Made by a program: the position numbers and the translations under genes
Shown here: piece after piece, positions 20,880 to 34,933 of the stretch
Numbering within the stretch: position 1 is the first letter of the stretch
Layout: each line of letters opens with the position of its first letter
The notes under the pieces: generated by a model
What the model saw: the letters and a program-made list of their open reading frames with translations, nothing else
The model's database searches: none
Told to the model about the DNA's origin: nothing
From: Chrysomallon squamiferum
Lineage: Eukaryota > Mollusca > Gastropoda > Neomphalida > Peltospiridae
Length of the DNA stretch: 64,000 nucleotides
Assembly: GCA_012295275.1 (NCBI GenBank)
Contig: CM022671.1
Span: forward strand, 29,567,750-29,631,749
Direction: 5' to 3'

Positions 20880-22650
20880 TCGAAAAATACATATAACTAC
20901 TAAGAGTACAAATCAGTCACATACACAAACAGACACAAGCTTACTTGTATAAAAAAACAAAAACAAAAATGTTTCACCTGTTACATTATACAGTTTATTC
21001 TTGCTTAAAAAATAACTATGTTAACATGAATTGTTTTATGTATATATCATCATCATCAGTGTGTGCTGGTAAACAAATCAACACAGTGATGACATTTGGA
21101 AATTTCTATGTAACTGAATAGATGACCTTTATTTTGTGAAACAAAAGTCTCATGAAAACACTATATTGACCTTTTGATTAGCTACTTGACATATGTATTC
21201 CCAATTCAGATAAATTTAAACAGTACTGTTGTGCTTATAAACATATATATAGAAAAAAATGTGTATAAAATAAAGTAGTCAGTAATTTGTCTTGCAGTAA
21301 AATATAATTATATAGTTATGTCATTACTGAAAGTATATAATGACAACTGGAAACAACAATACAATGTTTTTTAAAGATATTTTTTATGTAATTATTTCAG
21401 GGTAATAAATAATGATGTTGATTCACTTATAAAAATTATTAAAATTACTGAAAAGTTATCCAGACAAAGTATATCATGTGCATCATTCCTCTTTCTAATA
21501 ATAAATATTTGTTGATAATTAACAGAAAATTATAAAAGGCCATGAAATAATTGTTCAAAAGATAAATTTATTTCTATTTAACAAGTAAAGCAAACCTATA
21601 ACAAAATATAACAATACTGAATGGTTTTTAACAACCATCTGGCTTTTAAAAAATATGTTTGTTGATAATTAAGAAAATTCTAAAATATTCATCTTCCAGT
21701 TCCACAAACACGCTTATATAATCTGTGAAAATTTGTTTTTATATATTTCTAAAAATTTCTAAAAATTGGGTGCATAAAATAAAGTTTGTATATACTAAAC
21801 AATCTGAAAACTGATATCATATCACTATTTCTGCTGCTCAGAAAAGGTTCCAGATTTCAGATTCATTCAAATGGTCATAAGGGATCTTCAATCAAAGCAT
21901 AACTTAGGTTAGTATGTACACCAATTGTGGTAATTGAATGATCCATACATAAACATTGGATGATGTCGTTTATTTGCCAAGTGAATAGTGATAGTGCATT
22001 TTGACAGTTTTATAGATTTTTTTTTACCTATGTACTGTCAGTAAAACAAAACAAAATTGAGTAAAACGTCCTAAACTTTAGAACTGTCAATACATTCTAT
22101 TCTTTGATTCAAGATATAAATATTAATTATTTATTTTTGCACTTTCAGCGTTGCCTTCATTCTGTCAGTATAAAATCATTAAACTAAAAAATATAATATA
22201 CAACTGGCAAATCATTTTTTATTTTTTATTTTTTAAATACGTAGGCTTAGCAGGCGTAATACTAGTGGTGATGTGTTTCTCATTCTCATGATTCTGGCAA
22301 ATAAAAATATTCGATCTTGAACATTTCAGCATAATCAGGATCATTTAGCGTTTTTTGTTCAGTAACAGCTCTAATACGAACAACTCAAACATTAAAAATC
22401 GCTTAATAAATAATGAAGTGCAGTGAGTAAACTATCTACACCTTCCTAATTGCAATGTGAATACTTACAATTCAAAGAAAACTTTTCACACTTGGGTTAT
22501 TGCTCCACTGGTACTCTAAGCGTAGTTTATTCGCGTTTTAAAACTATTCTTAATGCGTAGCGCATTTCAGAATTGGTCAGTATATTGCCTTGTCACGCGT
22601 TTAGACAATTGGAGATGATTTGGCATAATCATGATAATGATAATCGTGAA
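18690..22650 (-). other. Upstream region of membrane-protein gene with possible 5' UTR exons
   Basis: On the minus strand a polypyrimidine acceptor (TTTTTTTATCTGATTGACAG, ending at 19514) and a good donor CCAG|GTGAGA (near 19371) bracket a possible noncoding exon. A donor ATT|GTAAGTATTC near 22466 follows a less AT-rich patch (22490-22620) with a CCAAT-type box, a plausible promoter/first exon. The rest holds (GT)n at 20443-20482, (CA)n at 20848-20869 and unremarkable AT-rich DNA. Splice sites were called by eye only. Confidence 0.3.
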
Positions 22651-23175
22651 AATGAATAAACACTTTATATAATAAAATACTTTAATGTTATGTATTTAAT
22701 AATTAACTGAATTTTCATTATAATTTAAAAAAATAATAAATTAGTATAAATTATTTTTATTTAACATTTGTTTTTTCTACATAATATATTATGTAATAAT
22801 GTAAAGCTTATGTTTTAGTTGCTTACTACATGCATAATGATATATAAAATGTATATATGTGTAAATTGAAAATTGGCAGAATATAGTTTCTGATTTTGTT
22901 ATAATAATTTGAGCTAGTTATTATATATTTTTAAACAAAGATTTAAAAAAAAACATTAGCAGTAGACGTAACCTTTATTAATTAGCGTATGTGAAGAAGT
23001 GAATCATTTTATCAAATCAGAGAACAATTTTATAAAAACAATAACAATTTTATATGAACATATAATTTTAATGAGTACACAAGAAATAGATGGTGGAAGT
23101 TCTAAAACTTCTCGTCAATTCTGTTTTTATCACTTCTGCTTACTACATTTATGATTCTGCTCGTGTTTTCACTGC

Positions 23176-23238
23176 ATGAAGATGATTGATAGACGTCTGC
23201 TCTTATTATTACTGATTGTCCCCCTTGTTCAATGTTAG
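23176..23238 (+). CDS. Possible signal-peptide first exon (weak)
   Basis: ATG opens MKMIDRRLLLLLLIVPLVQC, a textbook signal-peptide profile, followed by TAG. The stop overlaps a possible donor AAT|GTTAGT, so the stretch could be the first coding exon of a secreted protein. No downstream exon was identified, and a 20-codon hydrophobic ORF can arise by chance. Confidence 0.2.
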   Translation: MKMIDRRLLLLLLIVPLVQC

Positions 23239-23506
23239 TATCGCAGCAGCTGTAAAATGTGGAATGTTATAAATAATGTAAAGCGAAATGTATCAAGTTG
23301 AATATAAAAATTCTAAATTAAATTAAAATGTTAATCTCGAGTTAATCTCTTGAACATGTTCCGCATTTCGAAATGCATGTATGCAGATCCGTGTAAAGCC
23401 AGTAACTAGCCCAGACCAGAGGTAAATAATTGCTCAGTAAATATTAAAAACGTTTGTGTTTGTAATCGGTGCCAGTCGATGTCAGCGGACGGCGCGATCT
23501 GTATCT

Positions 23507-23525
23507 ATCATCATCATCATCATCA

Positions 23526-23563
<38 letters not shown>

Positions 23564-23575
23564 GTTATTATTATT
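23507..23575. repeat. (ATC)n/(ATT)n trinucleotide microsatellite
   Basis: Eight or so ATC units pass directly into about sixteen TTA units. The ORF over it (poly-Ile) is a repeat artefact. Confidence 0.95.
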
Positions 23576-26278
23576 TTCTACTATCCACTTACCTTGGCAT
23601 GTCCATTAGCTAAATGCGTTGATGAATTTGTAATTAATAACGCTGGCTTAATATTTGTTACCTAGTTGTTTACCTAGTGGATAAAGAGAGTACTATATCG
23701 GGACCTAGAGCAGCAACAGATGCAAACAATTTAAATTGTAAGAGGCTCCAGAGCTACTTAAATAAACACTAAAAATAATAATTATGGTTATGTGGAAACA
23801 TTATATTTTATGGTTTTGAGCATTGTTGCTTTAGTTCTGCAGTTATCTAGTTATTTAAGGGTAAAAATATAATAATGTTCTATTATTTGCTTCTTAATAG
23901 CATGAACCAACAGGAACGATAACTCCTAACTACACAAATTACGTCTGCTCAAAAAATGGCTCCAGATTTCTTCAATTTAATGGGTACAAATTACGCCTGA
24001 ATGTTGTTTTTTTTTTTTTTTTTTTTTTTTGGTGGATTCTGACACGGGGAACATTTGCCATCTAAAAAAGTTAATACATTAATCTTACAAACAAAATTAT
24101 CATTTCAGTTATTATGCACGCGTTTGCACGAAAATAATCCAGTTTGAAAAGTTTCATTAAGGTAAAAATGTAGTTAGGAAAGGTGTTATACATCATGGTT
24201 TTGTAATATGAACAACTATCCATATCTTTATTAGTGTAAATCATAAAAAGTAAAATTGCTGAATTTGGAAATTTAAAGCCCTGATACGGTCATTTCCAAT
24301 CGAAATTAAAGACTTCATACCACCCCGTAACCATATATATATATATATTTCAAATATTATTCCGACATGGCCAAAAAAAAAAAAAAAAAAAAAAAACCTT
24401 GTTGTAAAACAATACTTGAAACCATTATAATACTTTTTTATATTATTTATTTCCATATTTCCATTTTCAATGCATTAAAGGTTATATTTACATGTAAAAA
24501 GCATAACATCACGTGTTATTTGGATGATTGCCTTGATAAATTTATTACAGTGTTTGATACCAGTTTTGGGACAGAAAATATATATATATATATATTTTTT
24601 TTTTTTTTAAAGGTCCATCAGCCGCCCATAAAAAAAAAAAAAAAATAGTTAAAAATTAATTTTCCCACTCTTTTTCGTTAAAACAAAAAGGATTCATCTT
24701 CTAAAACCTGTACTGTTATTAGTTTCCTATTTGAATTTGTTTTTAAAATCAAAAAACCATTGGTCCATGCTATACTTAATTTTACGCATGGCTGAAAGGA
24801 TGTTTTAACTGTCCAGGATATCGGGCGTAACGTAATGGGCGAGAAATGAAGTAAATTATTATTCAGTGTTCTGTAATAGCTATTTACAGTCATATAACGT
24901 ATAATATCAATACAAGCACGTTCTGGTGACAGTTATTACAATAATTTGAACAAATTCATGATTATTGTTTGATTGATTTATTCTTAATCACGTGTTGTCA
25001 CTCAGGAAACACACGGCGCATGTCTTACCAAATGAGATAAATACTGATATGTGAAAAACATTTCTCTTATCACAAACAGCAATTTAAAAAAGATAATAAT
25101 AAATAAATAAAAAGAGTATATTACTCATAACGAATTTGGTGGATAGCAAACAAATATTCACCAATTTTCCAGAAAAAGTATGTTACTGCTTTTTAGTATA
25201 CATAAATGAAAAGTTAAAAACTTTTTTTTTAGAAGAGTATATAATGCAATAAATAGTATACACTTATGTACATATCATGGGTGTAACTAGAATGTTTTTG
25301 AAATTAGGCAAAAAAAGTTAAATTTGGACTTGACAGATACAAAATCCTCGATTCTAGACACTTCCTGTTTGATGTCTGACGTCTTTGAAGTCAGTTATGT
25401 CTTTCATTGCAACGATGTCGGTAGACTTCAAACGGTAATCTTAGACATAAACGAATTCATTCAGTGAAAGTAAAATCTTTGTACAATAATAATAAAAAAA
25501 TGAAAAAATCGTCAATTTCGGTTTGAGGCATTTGCCTCATTTGCCACATACTCATTTGTAAGTTTAATAAACTACAAAAAATTATTACGAGGTGGTGTTC
25601 ATTATGCACTGTGCTTATTGGGCGTTACGTCTTAATTAAAGATTTTTTAGTTTAATATTTTATCATTGCTGATACTCTGTTATTTATGAAATTATTTCAT
25701 GATAAAAGAGAAAATGTCAACCTCCTCATCCTTCATACTTATCTGTGATAATTTATTATTAAGAACGAATGACTGATATAAAGTCAATTTAAATAAAACA
25801 CTTCAAAAATCATATTTTGAAAATGATTTAATATTTCAAGTTTTAAACTGATTGAAATACGTCGTTGTTATACATGTTTTCAGTCTTCACATAAACCAAA
25901 ATATTCCTTTAACTAAAAAAGTATAATTACCTGTAGTTTATTTAAATTCTTTATGACCACATCAAAATTATGAGTTATCTTTATAAATATTACTAGGTAT
26001 ATAAAAGAAAACAAATATTTAAAATTTTCTAAAAAGAAAATGATGATTTATTTTTAACACAAGACAAAGAACCTTGCAACATTAATGCAAAAATATACAT
26101 AAACCAAATGAAGAGTTTTAAAAATGGACAATGAACTGTTTATAGCAATCTGTATAACACAGGTTTCAAATCATTATTATAACTGCCTTGGAGATTCATA
26201 CCTGTTATTACCTTAAGCAAAGTGACAGAAAATCTAGATTATTTAACTTGAGGTAAACAATAAGAAGCATCTCCATTG

Positions 26279-26605
26279 TGTTAAAATTTGACTATTACAC
26301 CAAGACTATGTTATTCAGTTTCAGATCATCTAAAATGTTTTAAAATTTCAAGCAACCACATCAATATTTGGTAAAGCTATCACTCGGAAAATTAAATACT
26401 ACATTAAAATTCAGGATTCACAGAAAATCATATCTTTGTATTAATATTTAACTATTATATCAAGACTATACTCAAAGATATTCAGTTTCAGATCATCTAA
26501 AATGTTTTAAAATTTCAAGCAACCACATCAAAGATTGGTATAGTTATCACTCAGAAAATTAAATACTACAAAAAATTCAGGATTCACATAAAATCATATC
26601 TGAAG
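26279..26605. repeat. Two tandem copies of a roughly 170-bp unit
   Basis: Copy 1 (about 26279-26430) and copy 2 (about 26436-26605) share the blocks ttcagtttcagatcatctaa, atgttttaaaatttcaagca, accacatcaa, tatcactc-gaaaattaaata and ttcaggattcaca-aaaatc. Identity is high, suggesting a fairly recent duplication. No coding potential. Confidence 0.85.
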
Positions 26606-27549
26606 ACATTTACCGTTTGTTACAATGCGGCATTAATACCACAGAGGAAACGTAACATTGTTGTAATTAATAATATTATATTTTTAAAAATGTGTAAAGA
26701 ATAAAAATAAATGTTACAGTATTATTAATAACAACTGTAGTATAAATATCAAGTAAGTTATACATTTATTGCACTTAATATAATATTATTGATAATGGAT
26801 GGTCCCAAGTATTGTAGCAATTATGCTGAAACTAGTAGCATACTAATTTGTATATGTATATAAACTAGAATATAAATTGTATTGTGCATGAGAGATTCAC
26901 AGTTAGCTATGATATCTGCTGAGTGAGTCTAAAAACAGTTTCTATTTTATATATATATATATCAATACAAAAATGAAAGTGTAAATATTGTAGAATATTA
27001 TTATTAAATAATGACAAAATGTTTGTTGATGAAATGCTAAAATAATTTAAAAATTCTACAAATGGTATATAATTTAAGATTATTTTTTTTAAAAGATTAC
27101 GAATGAAAAAGTATGCATATTTAATAATAATAATATTTATTTAGAATAAAGCTTTAAAAAGATATAATAAATTGAAAATAGCAATTATAACTAAAAGAAA
27201 CATTGTAAGAAATTTATCACAGAAAGAAAGAAAATTCAGCTGAATTAAAATGCATATGTTTTGGGGTTTTTTCTTTTGCACATTTAATGGAAATATTATA
27301 ATTTCAGGCACACATGGCATTCAAGGTGCAAACATTTAAAAAAATACTTAGTTATGATCTATTTATTTTATTTTATTTTTTTTTTAATTTTATTTATGCC
27401 AAAGCTATTATTTTGCTATGTGTGTATGTATATATATATATATACACACACACACACATACAAAAGATGGAAAAATTATCATTAAGCTGTTAGATATGTA
27501 ATAAAACTATTCTTATTGTATATATTGTACTTTATATGTTATCAGTCTA

Positions 27550-27580
<31 letters not shown>

Positions 27581-27799
27581 TTAATTTTTTCTAATAAAAC
27601 TGATATAATATATTTTGGGACAGTTCTTTCAAAATCTTTTGCATACCCATTCAATACCTAAAATAAAATGACTTATTTATACGACAATTTTTTTTTCTTA
27701 GGCATAAAATATAAAAAAATTAAAGTGAAAAATAAAATACAAATACTTCAAGTTGTAAGAACATAATTATGAGTTTCTAAAAACAAATTTTTTAAAATA

Positions 27800-28044
27800 T
27801 CAACATTATCAGCATTAAAATATAAGTAAAATGTATTGTACATAAAACACTACTTGCATAATCCTCAGCCAATGAATTTAAAAATAAAAATGAAAAACAG
27901 TGTTGAGTGTTTACAAACATTTAAACATTAGTCATAATTATAAATTATGCATTATCAGTCTTAAATTAAATTTTTTAAATATTTTTATTATATTTTATAA
28001 CAGAAGTAAAAAAACCCATATAATATTATTTGGACAATATTCAC

Positions 28045-28084
<40 letters not shown>

Positions 28085-28870
28085 TATGTATGTATGATAT
28101 GACCAGATGATGAAATAAAGGTAAAAACGATTCTGTCTACCGTGCTACTGAAAAATCAAAGCAAACTTTGAAATATCAAGTATTATTTTTTCAAAACGAA
28201 TTTAAAATTGATATATATATATAATTATTTATTTCTATTTTCTTTTTGCATAAGCACTGAATATATACGTGTACATATAATGACTTAGTCTGATGACAGA
28301 ATTTATTTTTGTTTATGTTATAAGTACCCGTTAAAATGTGCATGATATATAGAATATATATATATATCTTATTAGTTATAAGAATATATGAGTTACTAAA
28401 AACTTTTTTTTTTTTTAAACAGATAGAAATTAATGGCATTAAAATACAAGTGATTTGTTATTTTAAAAACATTGTTCGAATAATAGTCAGACAATGAATT
28501 TAGAAATATAAATGAAAAAAATATCAATGAATACAAACATTTAAACATCAGTCATAAAAAATTATAAATTATGCATCATCAGTATTAAAATAACATTTGA
28601 AAATATGTTCATTATATTTTATGGCTGGAATAATAATGAAATAAAATAAAATAAACACACACACACACAAAAAAAAAAAATATATGTGACTAAATATTTT
28701 CATTATTTGGACAACATTAACATAATCAAAAATTCACAAATACAACAGTATACAAAAAAATGTATATATATGGAGAGACTAGATGATAAAATAAAGCTGA
28801 AATCTCAAACAATTTGAGTTATCCTCTTGCTGAAAAGCAAAGCAAACTTTGAAGTATCAAGAAAAACAAA
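27800..28870. repeat. Segmental duplication, roughly 380 bp at 625-bp offset
   Basis: 27810-28185 and 28435-28860 share caatgaattta-aaata-aaatgaaaaa, acaaacatttaaacat-agtc, attataaattatgca, tatttggacaa, and the end block caaagcaaactttga-atatcaag. Each copy carries its own low-complexity insertion (poly-A at 28051 in the first, CA/poly-A at 28655 in the second). Confidence 0.8.
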
Positions 28871-30085
28871 AGCATGTTCTTGGATTTGATAACATGATTA
28901 ACTTTTTCTCCATGCTGATTAAGTATAAAAAAGTTATTTCCTGGGCCCGATCTAGAGGATCAAATTTGAGCTGTGAACCTTTTACACTGGATTTTTAGGT
29001 TTTTTACAAATTTATTTAGTTTAAAATAAATCTGCCAGCATCCCTGTTGTAGCACTATTATATTATGATCCATGTGAACCGTGTGTAATTTTTCTACAGT
29101 GCCTTTTCATAATGTTTTGGTGCCCTTTTTATCATGGACTCCCCATTTATCAGAAAAACTGGTTTAGCCCCAGATTTTTACTGCTAATCAGTTTTTAAAA
29201 ATAGTTGATCACGTTTGAAAATAAATAATAATTAGCACAAATTATTTTGATGAAAAAATACCAAGAAGCAATATTATTCTGATGTATCATTTACATATAT
29301 ACATACATATATATAATTATATATAAAAACATACATAGTAAACAACTATGAATTTATATTTTAAAACAGAAGTTTTTCCATTATTATATATGTTGAAAAT
29401 ATAAATTCAAAACTTATTAATGATTTTAAAAAAGAAAAGAATCAAAAATGGTAAAAAAAACAAAGGAAACATGAAACATCACTGGTACACATGTTAGAGT
29501 GAGACAGATTAAATAAAAATAACTGATGGATTTTAAAATAAATATTAGTTTTTCCTTCATTAATTGATTAAGGAATATAAAAATTATTAATTTTTAAATG
29601 CTAGAGAAAATTAAATTAATTACTACAAATAAAGCAGACAATGCAAAGTTTCTCTGGCTGAATTATGTGAATATAAAAAATAAAATAATCTATATAAACA
29701 TATCCTATCCTGGTATCTGATATAATACTTTTGAAATTATTAACATGAACTGTGTTCTGTAAATGTCTAAATAATTAATGTTTCTGATAAATTACAGTAA
29801 AATAAAATAATGAGAACAAACATTATATTAAAAAATAATGAGAACAGACATTATATTAAAAAATAATCTCATATGAACCAGCAATACTTTAAACTCCATT
29901 AATTTCTGAACAAATTCAAAATTATTCCATGTTGATTCGATATCTGAAATTTCTGATATGTAAATGTCTTGACTTCTGAATTAACATTATAAAACCACTG
30001 ATATGAAAATAAGTTTAATTTATTTATTTATTATTATTATTATTTTTTGTTAATGAGAATAGAAAAACACATAAGATTATCATAT

Positions 30086-30940
30086 TCAGTCAATATCAGA
30101 ATCAAATCGATCCATTACATGGTAATCAAATCTCACACGATTTTCTAAATACACCATTTCTGAACCAGTCCCAACATCCACACCACCACAGGGGCAACAG
30201 TTTTTCTGTGCGAGCTTGAACACCAGAATCCACATCAGCAGCACCAAGAAAAACGCAGCCCCACAGTGCCAGGAGAAATACATTGACAACAGCATGGACC
30301 TTTCGCCATTATCTTTTATCTGGTGAGGATTGGCGTTAAAAAAATAGAAAACCTGCAGGTTCCAGGTTCCCTGGATCAGCACTAGATAGCTCCTCATCAG
30401 CGGACAGAGGACCTGATCTGTGTATTTCATCTCCATGGCGATGATCACCAGCGTGGTGAGGGCTGAAAAGACGTTGAGCTGGTAGAGAGTGGAGAAGGGT
30501 TCAGTTGAGACTCGCGACCGACTCGTCAGAATTAAAGCTTCAATGGCAAAGAATAACATGAGCGCCACATAATCCAGTCCATTGTAGAAAGATTTCTTAC
30601 TCCAGCTGGCCAATATGTCCATCACTCCTGACACCATCATGAACGTGAACAGTGTGCCAAACTCAGTGTTTGTTAAGAATACGTCATGATCCAAGGTGTT
30701 CTGGTCCAAGCAAAACAGAACAATGGCAACACACAAGCTGCACACTACTTTAAAAATACCTTCCACAGGATGTTTCTTCAGGGATTCACAACAGGGGAAA
30801 GTGACCGAGCTCTGAAAGTCTTGGTGGCGCTGTTTGCTGTGGTAGTATCGTTTGGTTATCTGTATCATCCACCATGTTGCTATAATAACCAAGAAGCTAC
30901 CAGAAGCCAGTAGCCCTTCTTGAACCATTTTCATAACCAT
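30086..30940 (-). CDS. TMEM45: TMEM45-family (DUF716) multi-pass membrane protein
   Basis: One coding exon of 284 codons plus stop. About seven hydrophobic helices are visible: near GSFLVIIATWWMI, IFKVVCSLCVAIVLF, FGTLFTFMMVSGVMDIL, YVALMLFFAIEALIL, LNVFSALTTLVIIAM, SYLVLIQGTW and AAFFLVLLMWILVF. The block RSYLVLIQGTWNLQVFYF matches the family signature RT-L-ILQGTWFWQ, and DYVALMLFFAIEALIL fits the preceding helix pair. Length agrees with TMEM45A/B (about 275 residues). Family function is poorly known. The C-tail carries a Cys cluster (KNCCPCGG) that could be palmitoylated. The start was taken at 30940 because a polypyrimidine acceptor (TTATTTTCAG) ends at 30960 and the first Met inside the exon is there. 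The longer ORF Met at 30982 lies in the intron. Paralogue identity is not resolved. Confidence 0.82.
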   Translation of the reverse strand: MVMKMVQEGLLASGSFLVIIATWWMIQITKRYYHSKQRHQDFQSSVTFPCCESLKKHPVEGIFKVVCSLCVAIVLFCLDQNTLDHDVFLTNTEFGTLFTFMMVSGVMDILASWSKKSFYNGLDYVALMLFFAIEALILTSRSRVSTEPFSTLYQLNVFSALTTLVIIAMEMKYTDQVLCPLMRSYLVLIQGTWNLQVFYFFNANPHQIKDNGERSMLLSMYFSWHCGAAFFLVLLMWILVFKLAQKNCCPCGGVDVGTGSEMVYLENRVRFDYHVMDRFDSDID

Positions 30941-32037
30941 TACTGGAGATGAATAAAACCTGAAAATAACATAAAAAAACAAACAAATAATACAACAATA
31001 CCGTTAAATACTGATGAATTATAATGTTTTAAACATTAAAAAATATTCAAATGTTTCTCATTACTGGACAACTATTTCAGCTGAAGTGCAATAAGTATCT
31101 CAAATGATCAATCTTCCTTCGATAGTTATTTCAGACTGCACTCCATTGATGATTTATCTAAATTTATGATATGAGGTTTCCGAACAATGGGAAGGTGTAT
31201 ATAAAAGATACAGTTCTGCTAAATGATAAATATGTGGTGTCACCATAGTGGGTTTCTCATATACACAAAAATTACTCTAATTGTTAATATTAAATACACT
31301 AGTGATTAGGAATTTATTCTATGTGAGCTTCCAGACCAGTTAACAATAGTTTTAAAACCAAAAGATGTTACTGAACAAGAACTCACCATTAACGTTTAGG
31401 GTTAAAGCCATTATCAGGTTTTGTAACAGATTATTGTAATTTCTAATTTTTGGTTCATTTCTTATTGTAGCATATTTCACTACCGAACACAAATGTCTAT
31501 ATTAAGCAGCAAATAAGCCTGTGTCCTAATTAACAGCTAATCAAGAGGTTTAAATAGCACCTGTTGACAATAATCAATAAAAGTTCACGTTTTGTTTACA
31601 TGGAATGCGAATGCTTCATATTAAAAACTGTATAATGTAATAGATACAGTGATGTATCATTTCATGTTTGTAATTACTTGGTTTTGACAATAATTGATAA
31701 TCGCTGATTAAAAGATGATTATACACTAACAAACATCATGAAATTATCAAGTGGATTTAAATACCCTGAAGCTGAACTGAGGCTAAACTATTTCGCCAGT
31801 GGTTCGTTCCGGCAACGTGACCAGTTATTTTAAAGAATTATATTATTGGCAATTTCTGTAATAGTAAATGTTTTCGACTGTGTTACCGCATGTAGATTTA
31901 ATATTTAATTCAATTACATTTTACACTGCAAATTTACAGTATTATTACAAACTCTATTATTAACGGCAGTAGTACAAATGTGACCAATTGTTGTTATCGT
32001 AATCGTTGGTCAATATATAGTGTTTAAATACTTTACC

Positions 32038-32160
32038 TTAAAACTGAAAAAAAAGTAATACATTCACAATATTTTTTCTTCCATAATTTAAAATTCCTGA
32101 TATTTAACTGGCACCGATTTGTCCGCCATTGTGCTCTTTGTTATCCAGTCTTTGCCCTCA
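32038..32160 (-). other. Probable 5' UTR exon of the TMEM45-like gene with short uORFs
   Basis: A minus-strand donor TTTTAAG|GTAAAG at 32037/32036 could pair with the acceptor at 30960. The patch is less AT-rich than its surroundings. It contains a uORF, MADKSVPVKYQEF, from 32129 to the stop at 32088. Exon limits upstream are unknown. Confidence 0.4.
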
Positions 32161-32199
32161 AGGCAGATCGCTTCCTGAAAATGCAATCTTGTAATCGCG

Positions 32200-34890
32200 A
32201 ATTAACAAGATGAAAAGCAGTGCAAGGGAAACAACTCCTTTCACTACAGAAAGAACATTTTGAAACAACGATTACAACATTTATATATATATAGAAACGA
32301 ACCTTTGATCAATTAGTGTGTAACGAACTTATTAGCATTCCGTGTAGCTGCAGACACTAATTTGGGTATCATCTATGTAACTCCAAACTTTGAAAACAAT
32401 GTTATATTTCCTTGAGAACTAATTTTTATATCAATAACCTTTGAATTCCTTTGAATAACTTCGAATCTATGAATTGCTCTTAACTGTTTAGTGGATTGGA
32501 CCTAAGTTAACTTTATACATGGTTAACAACGCCTGAAATCCGAATTGTGTATTATTTTGTGGTGGGACGAAGTTTGATTACGTCACCGACATTATACAAG
32601 TTTTGATAGACTGAAACAAAACAACAACAACAACAAACAAAAAACAAGCAACGAAGTATGTGCGTGCATTGCATTACTTTATTTCACTTAGCTTTGCAGT
32701 TGTTTCCTTTTAATTATTGTGGAAATTACCTAAATGATGTGACAGATTTTAAACGAGAATTTTTTATATCTTATTACTAATCATAATTATGACAAAACGT
32801 TATTGGAAAAACTTGATAAATCTTAAGAAAATCGTCTTATATATAATTATGAAATAAGAAACGAAAAATAAATATCAACATTTTATTTAAATATACACTA
32901 TCAAAGTATTTCATTACATAAAATGCTTCTCTGAATTCTCGATTACGCCAAATAATCATCTCCGATTGTCTGAACATCCGACAAAGCGATCACTGACCAA
33001 TTCTTAGATTTTCATTTTATTCAGTTTACTTGTTCCCAGTATCTTTTATACATTTCAGGTATTACTGTTTGACACATATAAACGTATCAACACTATTCAA
33101 CAATAAATGTAACAAGAATGAGTTACAAATGCATAGTTTTTATTTCTTTTAGTCTCACAAAATTCAAATAATCAAATTCTGCAATTTGCAGGATTCGCTA
33201 TCCTGAGAAGAAAGTTTCATCAGTACATGATTCCTTACTGATTTTAAACAAACATTTATGAAGTAATAAGAAAGACTCATACCAACAAAACAATGTGTAC
33301 TAAAAGGCTGTAAAGAAAATCGATCAAATTCAACTGTATTTTTGTTAAGCCAGGACGGATTAGCGGCAGATACCAGTTATATGAACCCTCCCGACTAAAA
33401 TAAAATAAATAAATAAAATTGATACCCTATCATCCTCTCTCATTTATGCATCATGAAGTGTATGTATTGACATTGAAGTTAATATGTCTGCAGTCCTTGT
33501 TAAAACCTGAACTTTTTTAACATAGATGTACATGTATAAACTGGGCCACATTCGAAAGATACAGTTTAATATTTCTGAAATGTCTACATCACATTCATAA
33601 ATATTAATTAAACATAGACATTCACTAGCAGCAGTCCAATTTGTAAATATCTAGATGAATGTAGAGAGATAATCTGGTATAAAGTATTATTGTCTGATTA
33701 AATAACAGTTAAAAAAAAACATATAACTAATAATATTAAAACAATCTGTTGCAAAACGTACAAGTAAAAAGTCACGATAAAATGGAATGTTTTGGGAACG
33801 TTACTGGTTCTCCGGTGTCACGTGATTTTGTTAATGACATTACTCTCACATTTCAGAGAAAAACTGCATACGATTTATGAAGTGATGTATGAAGTGAGAT
33901 AAAAACTTTTAATGATTTAAAATATCGAAGTTTTTCATTTAATACGTTAAAACTGCATTGATGTGTTCATATATCAGAATGTCGGTACGTGACAAAATTC
34001 ACTAATACTCCGGCTGATACGAACCGGTGTTGTGGTTTGCCCGTTTTTAACATTTCCGGATAAAAAACCTTGTTAGCTGCTTAGAACGTGTTCTTTTGAA
34101 TTTTCCCTTTTCCTGTTGTAGATATAGTTTTAGCTTTACGACGAAAATATCTTCACCAGATTATCCAGGTGTATTCCTAATTATTTCGCAAACTAGTTTT
34201 TCAATAGATCAGGTGTTTATCTTCATTTGTTCAAAATATTGTCAAAATCCGCCTTAGGACAACAGTTTCCCGAGCTTCACCAATAATCATCTGGTTTGGC
34301 GATAGTGATCGTTAAAATACGCATTCCCTTGTTTTTGGTCACTGATTAAATACTGATTAATTTTTTTTTTTTTTTTTTTTTGGGGGGGGGAGTTACGGGA
34401 GAGAGTCACATACATACAAAAAATATTCATTTATTTTTATCCATCTATATTTTAAACAACAATAATGTATTAGCCTTGGTCTTTCATACAACTGAACATA
34501 ATTGGACAATTAGAAAAGCAGAAATAAACGAGAATATAAAGCTGTTGTTTGTATGTTTTTATAACAAAAAACAAAACGTTTTGTCTAGGCAGTTGGGGTA
34601 GTCGTTGTTTCAGCACTGTTAAGCATACTGGTGTCTGATCAATATACATCTGTATGTACTGTAAAACTGAAGTACGTTTCTAAGGTTATGATTCAGTCGA
34701 GCATGAAATGCAGATCAATACAAGATGATTAAGTGTTTGGTTTGAATTAATGACATGAATATTACATCAAAATAAAATACTGCAGAAGCATAATATTTGT
34801 TATAATTTTAATTTTATTACGTTTAGTGTAGTTTTCCTATTTCCTACTTGATAATTTATGTAATAATGATACATTATTCAGTATAATTAT

Positions 34891-34933
<43 letters not shown>

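Larger units (their letters stand above)
23700..30085. other. Gene-poor AT-rich interval
   Basis: No exon chain was seen on either strand. Contents: poly-T at about 24006-24030, poly-A at 24371-24396 and 28051-28081, AAT repeats at 27551-27579, TA/CA runs at about 27430-27461, and the two duplications annotated separately. Confidence 0.6.

Noticed and set aside
30686-30913. 75-codon plus-strand ORF
   Set aside because: Antisense shadow of the TMEM45-like coding exon.
30941-30982. N-terminal extension of the TMEM45-like ORF
   Set aside because: It crosses a good minus-strand acceptor (TTATTTTCAG), so the extra codons are probably intron.
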